Below, one piece after another: positions 34,244 to 43,095 of a DNA stretch of 64,000 nucleotides (positions are counted from its first letter, which is position 1; the number at the start of each line of letters is the position of its first letter). The translations under genes were made by a program, and so were the position numbers. The stretch spans positions 167,081-231,080 of the forward strand of contig CAWEAS010000033.1 of assembly GCA_963807015.1 (NCBI GenBank). Direction: 5' to 3'. The notes beneath the pieces were generated by a model. The model was not told the DNA's origin, did no database searches, and saw nothing but the letters and a program-made list of their open reading frames with translations. Origin of the DNA: JAJPKK01 sp963807015. GTDB lineage: Bacteria > Pseudomonadota > Alphaproteobacteria > Rhizobiales > Xanthobacteraceae.

Positions 34244-35260
34244 ATGCAGATTTCGCGACGCGAGTTGATGGGGGCCGGCGCAACAATCGCGGCAGCAGCA
34301 TTTACTCCAAAAGTGACTCTAGGCGGCTGGGAGCCGAGCGAGGCTTACCCCGATCCCGCGGTCAAGATTCTTGACCCAAGCTTCGCCAAATACCGTGTTT
34401 TCAATGCCAGCGTCGAACGGCTCGCGACGGGAATGCGCTGGAGCGAGGGGCCGGTATGGTTCGGCGACGCGCGTTGCGTGTTGTGGAGCGACATCCCCAA
34501 CAACCGCATCATGCGCTGGGACGAGGAGACCGGCCGCCTCAGCGTCTATCGCAAGCCGTCGAATTACTCCAACGGCAACACCCGCGACCGCCAGGGCCGC
34601 CTTGTCACTTGCGAGCACGACGCGCGCCGCGTCACCCGCACCGAATATGATGGCACCATCACGGTGCTCATCGACAAGTTCGAGGGCAAGCCGCTCAACT
34701 CGCCGAATGACGTCGTCGTGAAGTCCGACGGCTCGGTCTGGTTTACGGATCCGCCCTTCGGTGTTCTTGGCAATTACGAAGGCCATGTGGTGCAACCGGA
34801 ACTGCCCACCAATGTGTATCGGCTCGACCCGCAGAGCGGCCGCGCCACCGTCGTGGTCGGCGACATCAGGCCGAACGGGCTCTGCTTCACGCCCGATGAA
34901 AAGAAAATGTATATCGTTGACGCCAGCAGTACGCCGCGTCTCATCCGCGTCTACGACGTGGTCGGCGACGGAACGAGGCTTGCGAATCCCAAAGTATTTG
35001 TGACCTGCGAAGCGAATGAGGCGCCCGACGGCTTCCGCTGCGACACCGACGGCAATCTGTGGTGCGGCTGGGGCACCGGCGCAGGTCTCGATGGCGTCCT
35101 GGTCTTCAACCCTGAAGGCAAGCGGATCGGTTCGATCTCGCTTCCCGAGCGCGCGGCGAACCTGTGCTTCGGCGGCGTCAAGCGCAACCGACTGTTCATG
35201 TCCGCGAGTCATTCGCTCTATTCCCTCTACGTCGGCGCCCAGGGCGCAATCGGCGGCTGA
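34244..35260 (+). CDS. SMP-30/gluconolactonase family protein, exported
   Basis: The 338-residue protein starts at 34244 behind GGGAGGACAG and has a twin-arginine-like N-terminus (SRRELMGAGATIAAAAF). The six-bladed lactonase propeller is recognisable from MRWSEGPVWFGDARCVLWSD (with the metal-binding Glu), GRLVTCEHDARRVTR, LNSPNDVVVKSDGSVWFTDP, RPNGLCFTPDEKKMYIVD and CDTDGNLWCGW. These enzymes hydrolyse sugar or other lactones in the periplasm. It ends the catabolic stretch and is followed by a strong hairpin. Confidence 0.9.
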   Translation: MQISRRELMGAGATIAAAAFTPKVTLGGWEPSEAYPDPAVKILDPSFAKYRVFNASVERLATGMRWSEGPVWFGDARCVLWSDIPNNRIMRWDEETGRLSVYRKPSNYSNGNTRDRQGRLVTCEHDARRVTRTEYDGTITVLIDKFEGKPLNSPNDVVVKSDGSVWFTDPPFGVLGNYEGHVVQPELPTNVYRLDPQSGRATVVVGDIRPNGLCFTPDEKKMYIVDASSTPRLIRVYDVVGDGTRLANPKVFVTCEANEAPDGFRCDTDGNLWCGWGTGAGLDGVLVFNPEGKRIGSISLPERAANLCFGGVKRNRLFMSASHSLYSLYVGAQGAIGG

Positions 35261-35284
35261 GGCGCCGCGCCGGGCGTTCGCTCG

Positions 35285-35310
35285 AACCTCTCCCGCACGC
35301 GGGAGAGGTT
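35285..35310 (+). terminator. Hairpin after the lactonase gene
   Basis: AACCTCTCCCGC and GCGGGAGAGGTT form perfect 12-base arms around AC. It lies 25 bases beyond the lactonase stop. There is no T tract, and this sequence type is also a common dispersed repeat, so either role is possible. Confidence 0.55.
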
Positions 35311-35372
35311 GAAGGCAGCTTTCTTTCGACCGAAAGAAACGGGGTTGCGAGGGAGGCAAATCTATGCGACAC

Positions 35373-35398
35373 ACGTTATATCCTTTTGGATATAGCGT
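35373..35398. promoter_or_regulatory. ModE-like palindrome upstream of the DUF2325 gene
   Basis: The 26-base element reads ACGTTATATCC-TTTT-GGATATAGCGT, an inverted repeat with one mismatch. The half-sites CGTTATAT and ATATAGCG fit the ModE box (roughly CGNTATAT...ATATANCG), bound by the molybdate-responsive regulator ModE. It ends exactly where the first ATG (35399) begins. A second, weaker site lies upstream of the molbindin gene at 36992-37016. Confidence 0.65.
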
Positions 35399-36709
35399 AT
35401 GTCGTCCCACGTACCCGACCTGTTGACGAGCATATTTTCGACCGGCCAGCGGCCGGGCCTTGCAGCGTTTTCGGCCGGCCCCGTGCCGATGAAGGCCCGC
35501 GGCGAGCCGGTGTTGCCATTCGACGACATTCAGCCGCGGCGGCGCACGGCGATCTGGGACATGCACGCGAGCGTGCATTGCTCGATCATCGGCACCTGTC
35601 TCACGGTGCGAGAACTGCGCCGTCTCCTGATCAAGCTTGGCGTGGCCGGTGCCGAGACAGCCGACGATCACGATCTGCATAAGCAGGCGGTATCGTTGGC
35701 CGGCCGCCCGCAAAACGGTGCCCGGCTCTTACAGAAGGCGCTCGACCGCCGTCACGAATCGGTCATCCGACAATGCGGCAAACTGCGAGACGAAGAAGCC
35801 CTGCTGCGGTTCTGGGAGGAAGCCGTCAAGCAGGGCGACATCCCGGGCACCTATTGGGCAGTGCTGAGCCACCCGGCTGCGACCGACAAGATCATGCGTC
35901 GCGCGTTCGGCGACGTGCACATGCTCTCCCACATGGTGGGCGCCGCCAACCGTGCGGATATCCGCCGGCTATGCCGCCTCGAAGCCGACAACGCGGCGCT
36001 ATCCGCAAAGCTCGAAGCACAGCAGCGTCAGTTGCGCGACGGCTTCACGGCGCGGGATGCCAAAATCAGGCTGCTCAACGAGGCGCTCAGCCGGGCGCTG
36101 GCGCAGGCTCCGGTCTCGCGCGAGCACGATGCCGCCGATGCCGCGGCGGCGAAGGACGCGCTCGTCGATCTCGATCGTCGCCTCAGTCGCGAGACGGCGC
36201 GGTGCGAGCGTCTCACCAAGCGTACCGAGGAATTGACACAGGCGCTCGCTGCTGCCGAACAAAAGCGGCAACAAGCGGAAGAGGAGGCGGCGGGTCTCCG
36301 CCGCGAGATCAGCCTTGTGGAGGCCGAGCTCGACGCCGTTGCGACGCCAGACAATGGCGCTGGGGGCAAACCGGTCACGGATACACGGCTTGGTCAGCTC
36401 GCCGTACTCTACGTCGGCGGTCGGGCCCATCAGGTGCCTGTTTTGCGCGCGGCGGTCGAGCACGGCGGCGGCGACTTCCTCCATCATGATGGCGGAATCG
36501 AGCACAGTATCGCGATGCTGCCCGGCCTCATCGGCCGCGCCGATTGTGTCGCGTTCCCGATCGACTGCGTGAGCCACGACGCCATGGCGACGGTGAAGCG
36601 GCAATGCCGGCAAGCCGGCAAGCCGTTCATTCCGCTGCGCACGTCGAGCCTTGCCTCGCTGCTGGCCGGGATCGCCACGCTCCGTTCCGGTGAGGCGACG
36701 GCCGGCTGA
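35399..36709 (+). CDS. DUF2325 domain protein with coiled coil
   Basis: The 436-residue protein has an N-terminal helical region with RRRTAIWDMHASVHCSIIGT, TADDHDLHKQAVSLAGRP, LLQKALDRRHE and FGDVHMLSHMVGAANRADI. A coiled coil follows (about 190-310), then a C-terminal DUF2325 domain (about 330-425) with LAVLYVGGRAHQVPVLRAAVEH and HHDGGIEHSIAMLPGLIGRAD. The His/Cys-rich N-terminal motifs may bind metal. The ModE-like palindrome abuts ATG 35399; if transcription starts there, the real start may be ATG 35489 (MKARGEP) or the mRNA may be leaderless. It is convergent with the molbindin gene. A molybdenum-linked role is inference. Confidence 0.85.
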   Translation: MSSHVPDLLTSIFSTGQRPGLAAFSAGPVPMKARGEPVLPFDDIQPRRRTAIWDMHASVHCSIIGTCLTVRELRRLLIKLGVAGAETADDHDLHKQAVSLAGRPQNGARLLQKALDRRHESVIRQCGKLRDEEALLRFWEEAVKQGDIPGTYWAVLSHPAATDKIMRRAFGDVHMLSHMVGAANRADIRRLCRLEADNAALSAKLEAQQRQLRDGFTARDAKIRLLNEALSRALAQAPVSREHDAADAAAAKDALVDLDRRLSRETARCERLTKRTEELTQALAAAEQKRQQAEEEAAGLRREISLVEAELDAVATPDNGAGGKPVTDTRLGQLAVLYVGGRAHQVPVLRAAVEHGGGDFLHHDGGIEHSIAMLPGLIGRADCVAFPIDCVSHDAMATVKRQCRQAGKPFIPLRTSSLASLLAGIATLRSGEATAG

Positions 36710-36716
36710 ATTCGCC

Positions 36717-36926
36717 TCAGTCGACGCCAACCATGACGTCGCTTGATTTGATGACGGCGTAGGCCTTTTGGCCTTTGGCCAGCTTCATGTCATCGACGGA
36801 TTCGTTGGTGATTGATGCGGTCAGGGTCCGGCCACCGCCGATGTCGATGAGAACATGCGCCGTGGTGTGGCCCTTTTCGACTGAGACCAACGTGCCGGGA
36901 ATGACGTTGCGCGCACTTATTTTCAT
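36717..36926 (-). CDS. mop: Molbindin (Mop), single TOBE domain
   Basis: The 69-residue protein MKISARNVIPGTLVSVEKGH... with GGGRTLTASITNESVDDMKL and AYAVIKSSDVMVGV is a mono-TOBE molbindin that stores or buffers molybdate in the cytoplasm as a hexamer. ATG 36926 is favoured because GGAGGAG lies at normal distance; ATG 36929 is also possible. Its promoter region holds a ModE-like palindrome. It is convergent with the DUF2325 gene, seven bases apart. Confidence 0.92.
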   Translation of the reverse strand: MKISARNVIPGTLVSVEKGHTTAHVLIDIGGGRTLTASITNESVDDMKLAKGQKAYAVIKSSDVMVGVD

Positions 36927-36991
36927 CATAGGCTCCTCCAAAAAACTTCGTCGTTCCGGCCAGCAGCAAGCCGCACGGGTAACAGCAGACT

Positions 36992-37016
36992 TCGCTATAT
37001 TCGTTACAATATAATT
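36992..37016. promoter_or_regulatory. Degenerate ModE-like site upstream of mop
   Basis: CGCTATATT-CGTTAC-AATATAATT has one good ModE half-site (CGCTATAT) and TATATT/AATATA arms. It lies 66 bases or more upstream of the mop start. The resemblance to 35373-35398 and the molybdate function of the gene support the call, but the right half deviates. Confidence 0.5.
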
Positions 37017-37044
37017 GCCGCGACGGCGGTCAAGCTGTGTACTG

Positions 37045-38601
37045 CTAGATCCGCCGCATTGGGATGGTCAGCGCAAGGAAGAAGCCCATCGCCGTGAAGG
37101 CAGCGATCGTTAAAAACGCGGCACGGAACGCGCTGGCGATCGCGGCCTGGACCTCCGCGGAAATGTTGATCGCGGCATGTCCGCTATTCTCGGCCATCTC
37201 CGTGAACACTCGCGCTGCGTCCGGAGACTTGAGGGAGAGAATAGAGAACAGCACTGCCGACACCAGCGCGGTGCCGAAAGCCGCACCGATCGAGCGCGAG
37301 AACTGGACCGAGGCTGCTGCCTCGCCGAGTTGCCGCGGCCCGGAGTCGACCTGAACAGTGACCTGCACGACCCCCATGACGGTTCCCATAAAAAGCCCGT
37401 TCCATAGCAACAGCCACGCGAAGGCGGTCGTGGAGAGGGCTTGAGCCCATAGCGCCAGCACCAGGATGTTGGCAGTCACGAGCACGAGACCGAATACCGG
37501 AAAGACCGTGGTGAAGCCGGTCTTGCTGACGAGCCGTCCGGTCAGCAGCGAACCGGTGCCGATTCCGATCGTCAGCGGTACCAGCAGCAGGCCGGTCTCG
37601 GACGGCGAAAGCCCCCGCACTGCCTCGAGATAGATCGGCAGGAAGGTGATGAGGGAGACGAGGGCTGCGCCGTGGCACGCGGCGAGCGCGTCGCTGCGCC
37701 AGATCGTCGGTCGCCGCAGCAACGGCAGTGGAATCAAGGGCGAGGCCGCACGGTTCTCCTGGCGCACCAGCAATCCGAGCGAGATCACGCCAGCCGCGAG
37801 TAATCCGCCGGCCAGCGGCAGGATGCTCGTATTGGCGCGCTGAGCCTGCTCGAGCGCCAGCAGAGTGGTGGTGACGAAGATCGTGAAGAACACGAAGCCG
37901 GCGGGGTCAGGACGCCAGTCGGACTTTTCCGGTATCCGATTCGCAAGGCCGCGGGTCAGCACCATCGCGAGAAGCCCGATTGGCACGTTGACGAGAAAGA
38001 TCGAACGCCAACCGAAATGCTGGGTGAGATATCCGCCGGCAACCGGACCGAAGGTGTTGGCGCATACGGCAACCGCCGCGAGATAACCCTGGTAACGCGC
38101 GCGTTCGCGCGGCGGAATGGTCTCGCCGACGAGCGCCTGCGACAGCGTCATCAAGCCGCCGCCGCCGAGACCCTGCAACACGCGTGAGAGCGCCAGGATT
38201 TCGATCGAGGGCGACGCGGCGCATGCAATCGACGCCGCAATGAAGATGATGAGCGCCGCGAACATCAGCCGCCGGCGGCCGAACGCGTCGCCAAGCCTGC
38301 CGTAGATCGGCGCGGCGATGGTCGAGGCGATGAGATAGGATACCACGACCCACGACGCTCGCTCCACGGCGCCGGTAGAAGCGGCAATCGCGGGTAGCGC
38401 CGTTGCCACGATGGTCTGGTCCACCACCGCGAGAAACATCGGCAGCATGATGGAAGGGAAGATGGCGAAGAACTTCGGACGCTGCGGGCGCGGCGCGGTC
38501 GACCCAGGTGTTGATTCTGGTGGCGGCGCTGATGCCTGTACTGGCGCCGAGGCCGATGCAGCAGGCGCGGTGATCGGCGCTTTGGCTTGATCACTGCTCA
38601 T
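37045..38601 (-). CDS. MFS transporter, DHA2 (EmrB/QacA) family
   Basis: The 518-residue protein has a Pro/Ala-rich cytoplasmic N-terminus of ~40 residues and then about 14 helices. Signature motifs are VVDQTIVATALPAIAAS, GRLGDAFGRRRLMF (motif A) and LSRVLQGLGGGGLMTLSQAL. It is a proton-driven drug or metabolite exporter. AAAGGGC precedes the start. It lies 29 bases downstream of the universal stress gene and is probably cotranscribed with it. Confidence 0.92.
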   Translation of the reverse strand: MSSDQAKAPITAPAASASAPVQASAPPPESTPGSTAPRPQRPKFFAIFPSIMLPMFLAVVDQTIVATALPAIAASTGAVERASWVVVSYLIASTIAAPIYGRLGDAFGRRRLMFAALIIFIAASIACAASPSIEILALSRVLQGLGGGGLMTLSQALVGETIPPRERARYQGYLAAVAVCANTFGPVAGGYLTQHFGWRSIFLVNVPIGLLAMVLTRGLANRIPEKSDWRPDPAGFVFFTIFVTTTLLALEQAQRANTSILPLAGGLLAAGVISLGLLVRQENRAASPLIPLPLLRRPTIWRSDALAACHGAALVSLITFLPIYLEAVRGLSPSETGLLLVPLTIGIGTGSLLTGRLVSKTGFTTVFPVFGLVLVTANILVLALWAQALSTTAFAWLLLWNGLFMGTVMGVVQVTVQVDSGPRQLGEAAASVQFSRSIGAAFGTALVSAVLFSILSLKSPDAARVFTEMAENSGHAAINISAEVQAAIASAFRAAFLTIAAFTAMGFFLALTIPMRRI

Positions 38602-38630
38602 CGGCTGCCCTTTGGTGCGCCCCCGGCATG

Positions 38631-39473
38631 TCAGTGGGCCATCAGCACCGGCAGGGCCGCATTGGCGAGGATATGCCGCGTCGTGCCGCCGAACACCATT
38701 TGGCGCAACCGGCTCTGGGTATAGGCGCCCTTCACCACGAGATCGCAGCCGAGCGACGCGGCGTGAGCGAGGATCGCTTCACCCGTCGTGTGCTGGCCCG
38801 GCGCGACGCTCATGGCTTTCGCCGGAACGCCGTGCATACGGAGAAAGCGGGCGACGTCTTCGCCCGCGGGGCCCGGCGTCATGCCGCCTTCGACAGTGAG
38901 GACCGTCACCTGCTCGGCCTGTTGCAACAGCGGCAATGCGAATGCGTTGGTGCGCGCCTGCTCGGTACTGCCGTTCCAGGCGACCAGCACGTTGCTGCCG
39001 AGGCTTTGCGGCGGCGTTGGCGGTGCGATCAGAACGGGATGCCCGGTTTCAAACAGCGCCGTCTCGAGCGGCGGCATGCGGGGGTTTTGCGCTGCCCGGC
39101 CGGGCCGGCCGAGCACGATGAGATCGAACAGGCGGCCATAGCTGCCGATGAAACTGTCGCCTTCGGCCGCCGGCCGCACCCATCCGTAGGAATAGGAAGT
39201 TCGTGCCGCTTCCGCCAATGCCCGCGGCACCTTGTGGGCCCCCATGAACCCTTCGAACACGCTGTGGGCATTGCGTTCGATCTCATCGTCCGACTCCCCG
39301 GAGTGATGCACGGTGAGGCTGCTCAACGGGTCGACGGTCACGAACTCGCTGATGGCCGGATGCAGGGCGAACCCTTCCATGTAACTGTCGAAGCGGCGCG
39401 CAATGAGCAGCGCCGTTTCGAGCACGGAAGCCATGGCGTCGTGATCTTCCGTTGGAATGAGAATGGTCTTCAT
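38631..39473 (-). CDS. Tandem-domain universal stress protein
   Basis: The 280-residue protein starts at 39473 (MKTILIPTEDHDAMASVLET). The first UspA half ends near HPVLIAPP and the second begins SNVLVAWNGSTEQA and ends CDLVVKGAYTQSRLRQMVFG with GTTRHILANAALPVLMAH. The second half keeps the nucleotide-binding pattern GxxG...G(S/T)xxxxxL. It has no good ribosome site at this start. It is upstream of and close to the MFS gene. Confidence 0.88.
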   Translation of the reverse strand: MKTILIPTEDHDAMASVLETALLIARRFDSYMEGFALHPAISEFVTVDPLSSLTVHHSGESDDEIERNAHSVFEGFMGAHKVPRALAEAARTSYSYGWVRPAAEGDSFIGSYGRLFDLIVLGRPGRAAQNPRMPPLETALFETGHPVLIAPPTPPQSLGSNVLVAWNGSTEQARTNAFALPLLQQAEQVTVLTVEGGMTPGPAGEDVARFLRMHGVPAKAMSVAPGQHTTGEAILAHAASLGCDLVVKGAYTQSRLRQMVFGGTTRHILANAALPVLMAH

Positions 39474-39684
39474 CACGTGGGGATTCGCGGTCGTTGCGCG
39501 AGGCCCCGGCGCCGCGCGCTCTGACCGCAAATTAGCGCATTTTCAACCGACCACCAGGGCTTCGGTTCCATGCGCCGCCCGCGACGACGGCGCCCGAGTT
39601 GAAGCAGCCGGCGAATGCCGTGACACGACGCGCTGCCCAAATTCGGGGCGCGCCGCCGTTCAGGACGCCAACCTTCTACTTCAT

Positions 39685-40539
39685 CTATTTCTTCGGCGGC
39701 GCGAAGTAGCGCAGGTCCGGTGGGGCCTGGTCCTTCTTAGCCGGCATCAGCAGGCCGTCGGCGCTCAGATAGTAATTTTCGCCACCGATGCGGACGTGAG
39801 AATTGTCGTTCGCGCAGATGTATTCGCCAATGGTCGGGTACTTGTTGGGATCGCGGTAATAATTATGGATCACGGTCCACGGCCGCGTGAGCGCATGGTC
39901 GACCACGGTGATCCGGTCGTGCAGCAGGTTCGGGTTCGCCGGATCAAGATAAAGCTTCTCCATCACCACCGTCTCGTTGTCGGCATGGAGCGGCAGGCCA
40001 CTCGCGTCATACGCGCGCGGACCCTTCATGTAGCGAGTCTCGACTTCGAGAAAGTCGTAATGGCCGTCGCCGTTCTCGTCGACCCAGCGGCCGATGGAAT
40101 AGCCGGTGAACGACGGCTCGACGTTCGCAGGCCAGGCGCGTCCGTCGGTATAGATGCGGCGGTGAGAGTCGTGGATGTGATCGATGAGAACGTAAGTGAT
40201 CTCCGGCCGCACGACGATGTCCATGGGCTCATAGGCATTCATCATTGCCGGCATGCCGGGCGGGAGGCAGTTGTAACCTGGCCAGTTGCCCTCGCCGCCG
40301 AGTGAAAGGTCTTTGAGGTTCGCTTCGAAATTGGCCTGATACTCCGGCGTCAACGGCGCCTCTTGGCCGCGACCGCGCGGCTTAGAGGGATCGAAGGCTG
40401 GCTGGCCGGGAACCACCACGCGAATCCAGATGCCTTCGATCGCAGGATACTTCGTCTCATCGAACGCCTGCCCACTGCCGCTGGCTAAACCCAGCGTCAC
40501 AGTCGCGGCCAGAATGGCGATCGATTTCCCGTAACGCAT
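39685..40539 (-). CDS. Secreted protein of unknown function
   Basis: The 284-residue protein starts at 40539 behind GGAGGAAGACA and has a signal peptide (ILAATVTLGLASGSGQAFD). The mature part has EGIWIRVV, a Trp- and Pro-rich stretch, NCLPPGMPAMMNAYEPMDIV, VLIDHIHDSHRRIYTDGR, GYSIGRWVDENGDGHYDFLE and an EYICANDN motif. NENGDGHYDF resembles a calcium-binding loop. It belongs to a family of secreted proteins I have seen only as hypothetical. Neighbours (GST, stress protein) do not reveal a role. Confidence 0.75.
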   Translation of the reverse strand: MRYGKSIAILAATVTLGLASGSGQAFDETKYPAIEGIWIRVVVPGQPAFDPSKPRGRGQEAPLTPEYQANFEANLKDLSLGGEGNWPGYNCLPPGMPAMMNAYEPMDIVVRPEITYVLIDHIHDSHRRIYTDGRAWPANVEPSFTGYSIGRWVDENGDGHYDFLEVETRYMKGPRAYDASGLPLHADNETVVMEKLYLDPANPNLLHDRITVVDHALTRPWTVIHNYYRDPNKYPTIGEYICANDNSHVRIGGENYYLSADGLLMPAKKDQAPPDLRYFAPPKK

Positions 40540-40650
40540 TGTCTTCCTCCGCACAGATCTATTGTTCTCGTTCGTTGTCTTTGTATTCGCGGCCGCTCAT
40601 CGCAGGCGCGCGCGATTACGCGCCATCAGGGTTTTGCGGTCCGCCCGGCG

Positions 40651-41265
40651 TCACAGCTTGATTTTTTCGTCCGCGACGACGCGCGCGACTGCAGGACGTT
40701 TGAGCATGCGGTCCCTGAAGGCAGTGTAGTTCGCAAGCTCGGTCATCGGCAGTTCGCGGCGTACGCCCCAGCTGTAGAACACCAAGGCGTAGGGGTCGAG
40801 CACCGTGTACCGGTCTGACAGCCATTCGCGTCCGGCCAGCATGCCGTCGATCTGCTTCAGGTAAGCGTGGAAGGTCTTGCGACCCATCTCCTGAATTGTC
40901 GGGAACGCTGCCTTGTCTGCCGCGTAGCGCTCGGGCCTGCCGATATGAGCGTGAGCGGGATGGACGCTCCCCGCAAAGAAGCCGATCAGCGACAGCGCCT
41001 TGGCTTCCGCGATCGGGTCGGTCGGCCACAGGCCGAAGCGCTTGCCGAGATAGGGCAGGATTGCCGTGTTCTCCGCGATCGAAGTGCCGTCATCGAGCCC
41101 CAACACCGGCACGCGACCCTGTGGATTGAGCTTGAGGTAGGCCTCGGTGCGCTGCTCGCCATTGGCGAGGTCGACCGGGCGGGGCGTGTATTTTTCGCCG
41201 CTTTCCTCGAGAACGATGTGGGCCGCCATCGAGCACGCGCCCGGCGCGTAATAGAGCGTCAGCAT
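40651..41265 (-). CDS. Glutathione S-transferase
   Basis: The 204-residue protein has the beta-class-like N-terminus MLTLYYAPGACSMAAHIVLE, with the Cys seen in bacterial beta-class enzymes, then NPQGRVPVLGLDDGTSIAEN with the conserved cis-Pro and Ser for glutathione binding, and an all-helical C-terminal domain. AAGGAGG lies six bases before the start. It stands between a secreted protein gene and the copper operon and could act in detoxification. Confidence 0.92.
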   Translation of the reverse strand: MLTLYYAPGACSMAAHIVLEESGEKYTPRPVDLANGEQRTEAYLKLNPQGRVPVLGLDDGTSIAENTAILPYLGKRFGLWPTDPIAEAKALSLIGFFAGSVHPAHAHIGRPERYAADKAAFPTIQEMGRKTFHAYLKQIDGMLAGREWLSDRYTVLDPYALVFYSWGVRRELPMTELANYTAFRDRMLKRPAVARVVADEKIKL

Positions 41266-41371
41266 GAAGCCTCCTTGGTTGGCCTGCCGCCGGATTTGGG
41301 GCAGGCGCGTTATTCGTATTATAGCGGGAACGGTGGCCGCGCGAAGCGGGCCGTGATCCGGGCGCGAGGGG

Positions 41372-41668
41372 TCATTTCGCCTTTTGGATCTTGGTCACGA
41401 CGTATTGGCCGTTAACTTGATCGGCATCGAACTTCACCTTGTCGCCGGCCTTGACGGCGGTGAGCATGGCGGGGTCGTTGGCCTTGAACACCATGGTCAT
41501 GCCCATATCCATGCCGAGCTTCTTGATCGGTCCGTGCTTGATCGTGATCTTGCCGGCGGATTGGTCGACCTTGGTGATCTCGCCGTCGATGAGGGCCGAC
41601 TGAGCGCGCACGACAGGTGCCGCAAAAGCAAGCGCAAACGCTACGATCAGCAGTGCGATGGTTCTCAC
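41372..41668 (-). CDS. CusF-like periplasmic copper-binding protein
   Basis: The 98-residue protein has a signal peptide (AFALAFAAPVVRAQS) and a small OB-fold domain with GEITKVDQSAGKITIKHGPI, KKLGMDMGMTMVFKANDP and VKFDADQVNGQYVVTKI. CusF-type proteins bind Cu(I)/Ag(I) through Met, His and a Trp. The MTM pair and a His are present, but the usual Trp near them is not, so affinity or metal choice may differ. It is the last gene of the copper operon, 37 bases after the multicopper oxidase. Confidence 0.88.
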   Translation of the reverse strand: MRTIALLIVAFALAFAAPVVRAQSALIDGEITKVDQSAGKITIKHGPIKKLGMDMGMTMVFKANDPAMLTAVKAGDKVKFDADQVNGQYVVTKIQKAK

Positions 41669-41705
41669 GCGTTTCTCCTTTCCCGAGTTGTCATGTTGAA
41701 TGGGT

Positions 41706-43076
41706 TCAGCGGCGCGGTTTGAGAGTGGCTTTCGCCGACGCGGGCGTTGCCGACACGTTTTGAGTGGCCGGGCTTTCTGATCGCCGCACAGGCTCGCTGG
41801 TCGTGCCCTTGAATTCGTAGGCGATGGTTCCGGGCGGATTTTTGTAGGGACCGGGATCGCCGTAATCGTTGGCGCCGAGGCCCTCGCGTACCTTCATCAC
41901 AGTGAACATGCCGCCCATTTCGATCGGGCCGAATTGTCCGAAGCCGGTCATCATCGGCAGGGTGTTATCGGGCATCGCCATTTCCATCGATCCCATGTCA
42001 GCCATTCCGCCTGAACCCATCGGGTGGAAGCCCGGCACAATCCTGCGCACGGCTTGCGCAAATTGCTTCTGATTGACGCCGATGAAGTTTTTCGTGTTGT
42101 GGCCCATGGCGTTCATGGTGTGGTGCGACTTGTGGCAATGGAACGCCCAGTCGCCGGGCGCGTCGGCCACGACCTCGAAGGCACGGATCGCGCCGACCGG
42201 AACGTCGGTCGTGACTTCCGGCCATCTCGCGCTTTCGGGAATCCATCCGCCATCGGTGCAGGTCACCGCGAAGGTGTGGCCGTGCAGGTGGATCGGATGG
42301 TTCGTCATGGTGAGATTGCCGATCCGCACCCGCACCCGATCGCCGCGCCGCACCGGCAACGGGTCGATGCCCGGGAAGACGCGGCTGTTCCAGGTCCACA
42401 TGTTGAAGTCGGTCATCTCCACGACCTTCGGCAACGACGTGCCGGGATCGATGAGGTAGGAGTTCATGATGAACACGAAGTCGCGGTCCACGCGGTGGAG
42501 CTTGGGATCGCGCGGATGCACCACGAACATGCCCATCATGCCCATCGCCATCTGCACCATCTCGTCCGAATGCGGGTGGTACATGAAGCTGCCGCTTTGC
42601 CTGAGATCGAACTCGTAAACGAAGGTCTTGCCGGGATCGATGTGGGGCTGGGTGACGCCGCCAACGCCGTCCATGCCGTTCGGAACGAGCAGGCCGTGCC
42701 AGTGTACGGTCGTGTGCTCCGGCAGCCGGTTGGTGACGAAGATGCGAACCTTGTCGCCTTCGACTGCTTCGATGGTCGGGCCAGGAGCTTGCCCGTTGTA
42801 GCCCCACAAGTGCGCGGTCATGCCCGGCGCGAACTCGCGCTCCACCGGCTCGGCGACGAGATGGAACTCCTTCCAGTCGCCGTTCATGCGCCACGGCAGG
42901 GTCCAACCGTTCAGCGTCACCACCGGCTGATAGTCCGGGCCGCTCGTCGGATAGAGTGGCGGCTGCATCGCCGTCGCGGTCGTGCGCGGCGCCTCCGGGA
43001 GCGCGGCCGCCTGAACACGCCCGCTGACTGCGCCCGCGAGCACCGCTGCTCCCAACAGTCCTCGTCGTGACAACAT
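41706..43076 (-). CDS. Multicopper oxidase (CopA/CumA-like)
   Basis: The 456-residue exported enzyme starts at 43076 (MLSRRGLLGAAVLAGAVSG, Tat-like) behind AGGAGAAG. Copper motifs are all present: TTVHWHGLLVPNG, FMYHPHSDEM, HPIHLHGHTFAV and the final HCHKSHHTMNAM that joins type 1 and type 3 sites and supplies the axial Met. A Met-rich tail (GGMADMGSMEMAMPDN) may bind Cu(I). It probably oxidises Cu(I) in the periplasm. It lies between a TolC-type lipoprotein and CusF-like gene in one operon. Confidence 0.93.
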   Translation of the reverse strand: MLSRRGLLGAAVLAGAVSGRVQAAALPEAPRTTATAMQPPLYPTSGPDYQPVVTLNGWTLPWRMNGDWKEFHLVAEPVEREFAPGMTAHLWGYNGQAPGPTIEAVEGDKVRIFVTNRLPEHTTVHWHGLLVPNGMDGVGGVTQPHIDPGKTFVYEFDLRQSGSFMYHPHSDEMVQMAMGMMGMFVVHPRDPKLHRVDRDFVFIMNSYLIDPGTSLPKVVEMTDFNMWTWNSRVFPGIDPLPVRRGDRVRVRIGNLTMTNHPIHLHGHTFAVTCTDGGWIPESARWPEVTTDVPVGAIRAFEVVADAPGDWAFHCHKSHHTMNAMGHNTKNFIGVNQKQFAQAVRRIVPGFHPMGSGGMADMGSMEMAMPDNTLPMMTGFGQFGPIEMGGMFTVMKVREGLGANDYGDPGPYKNPPGTIAYEFKGTTSEPVRRSESPATQNVSATPASAKATLKPRR

Positions 43077-43095
43077 TTTTCTTCTCCTGTTCAAC

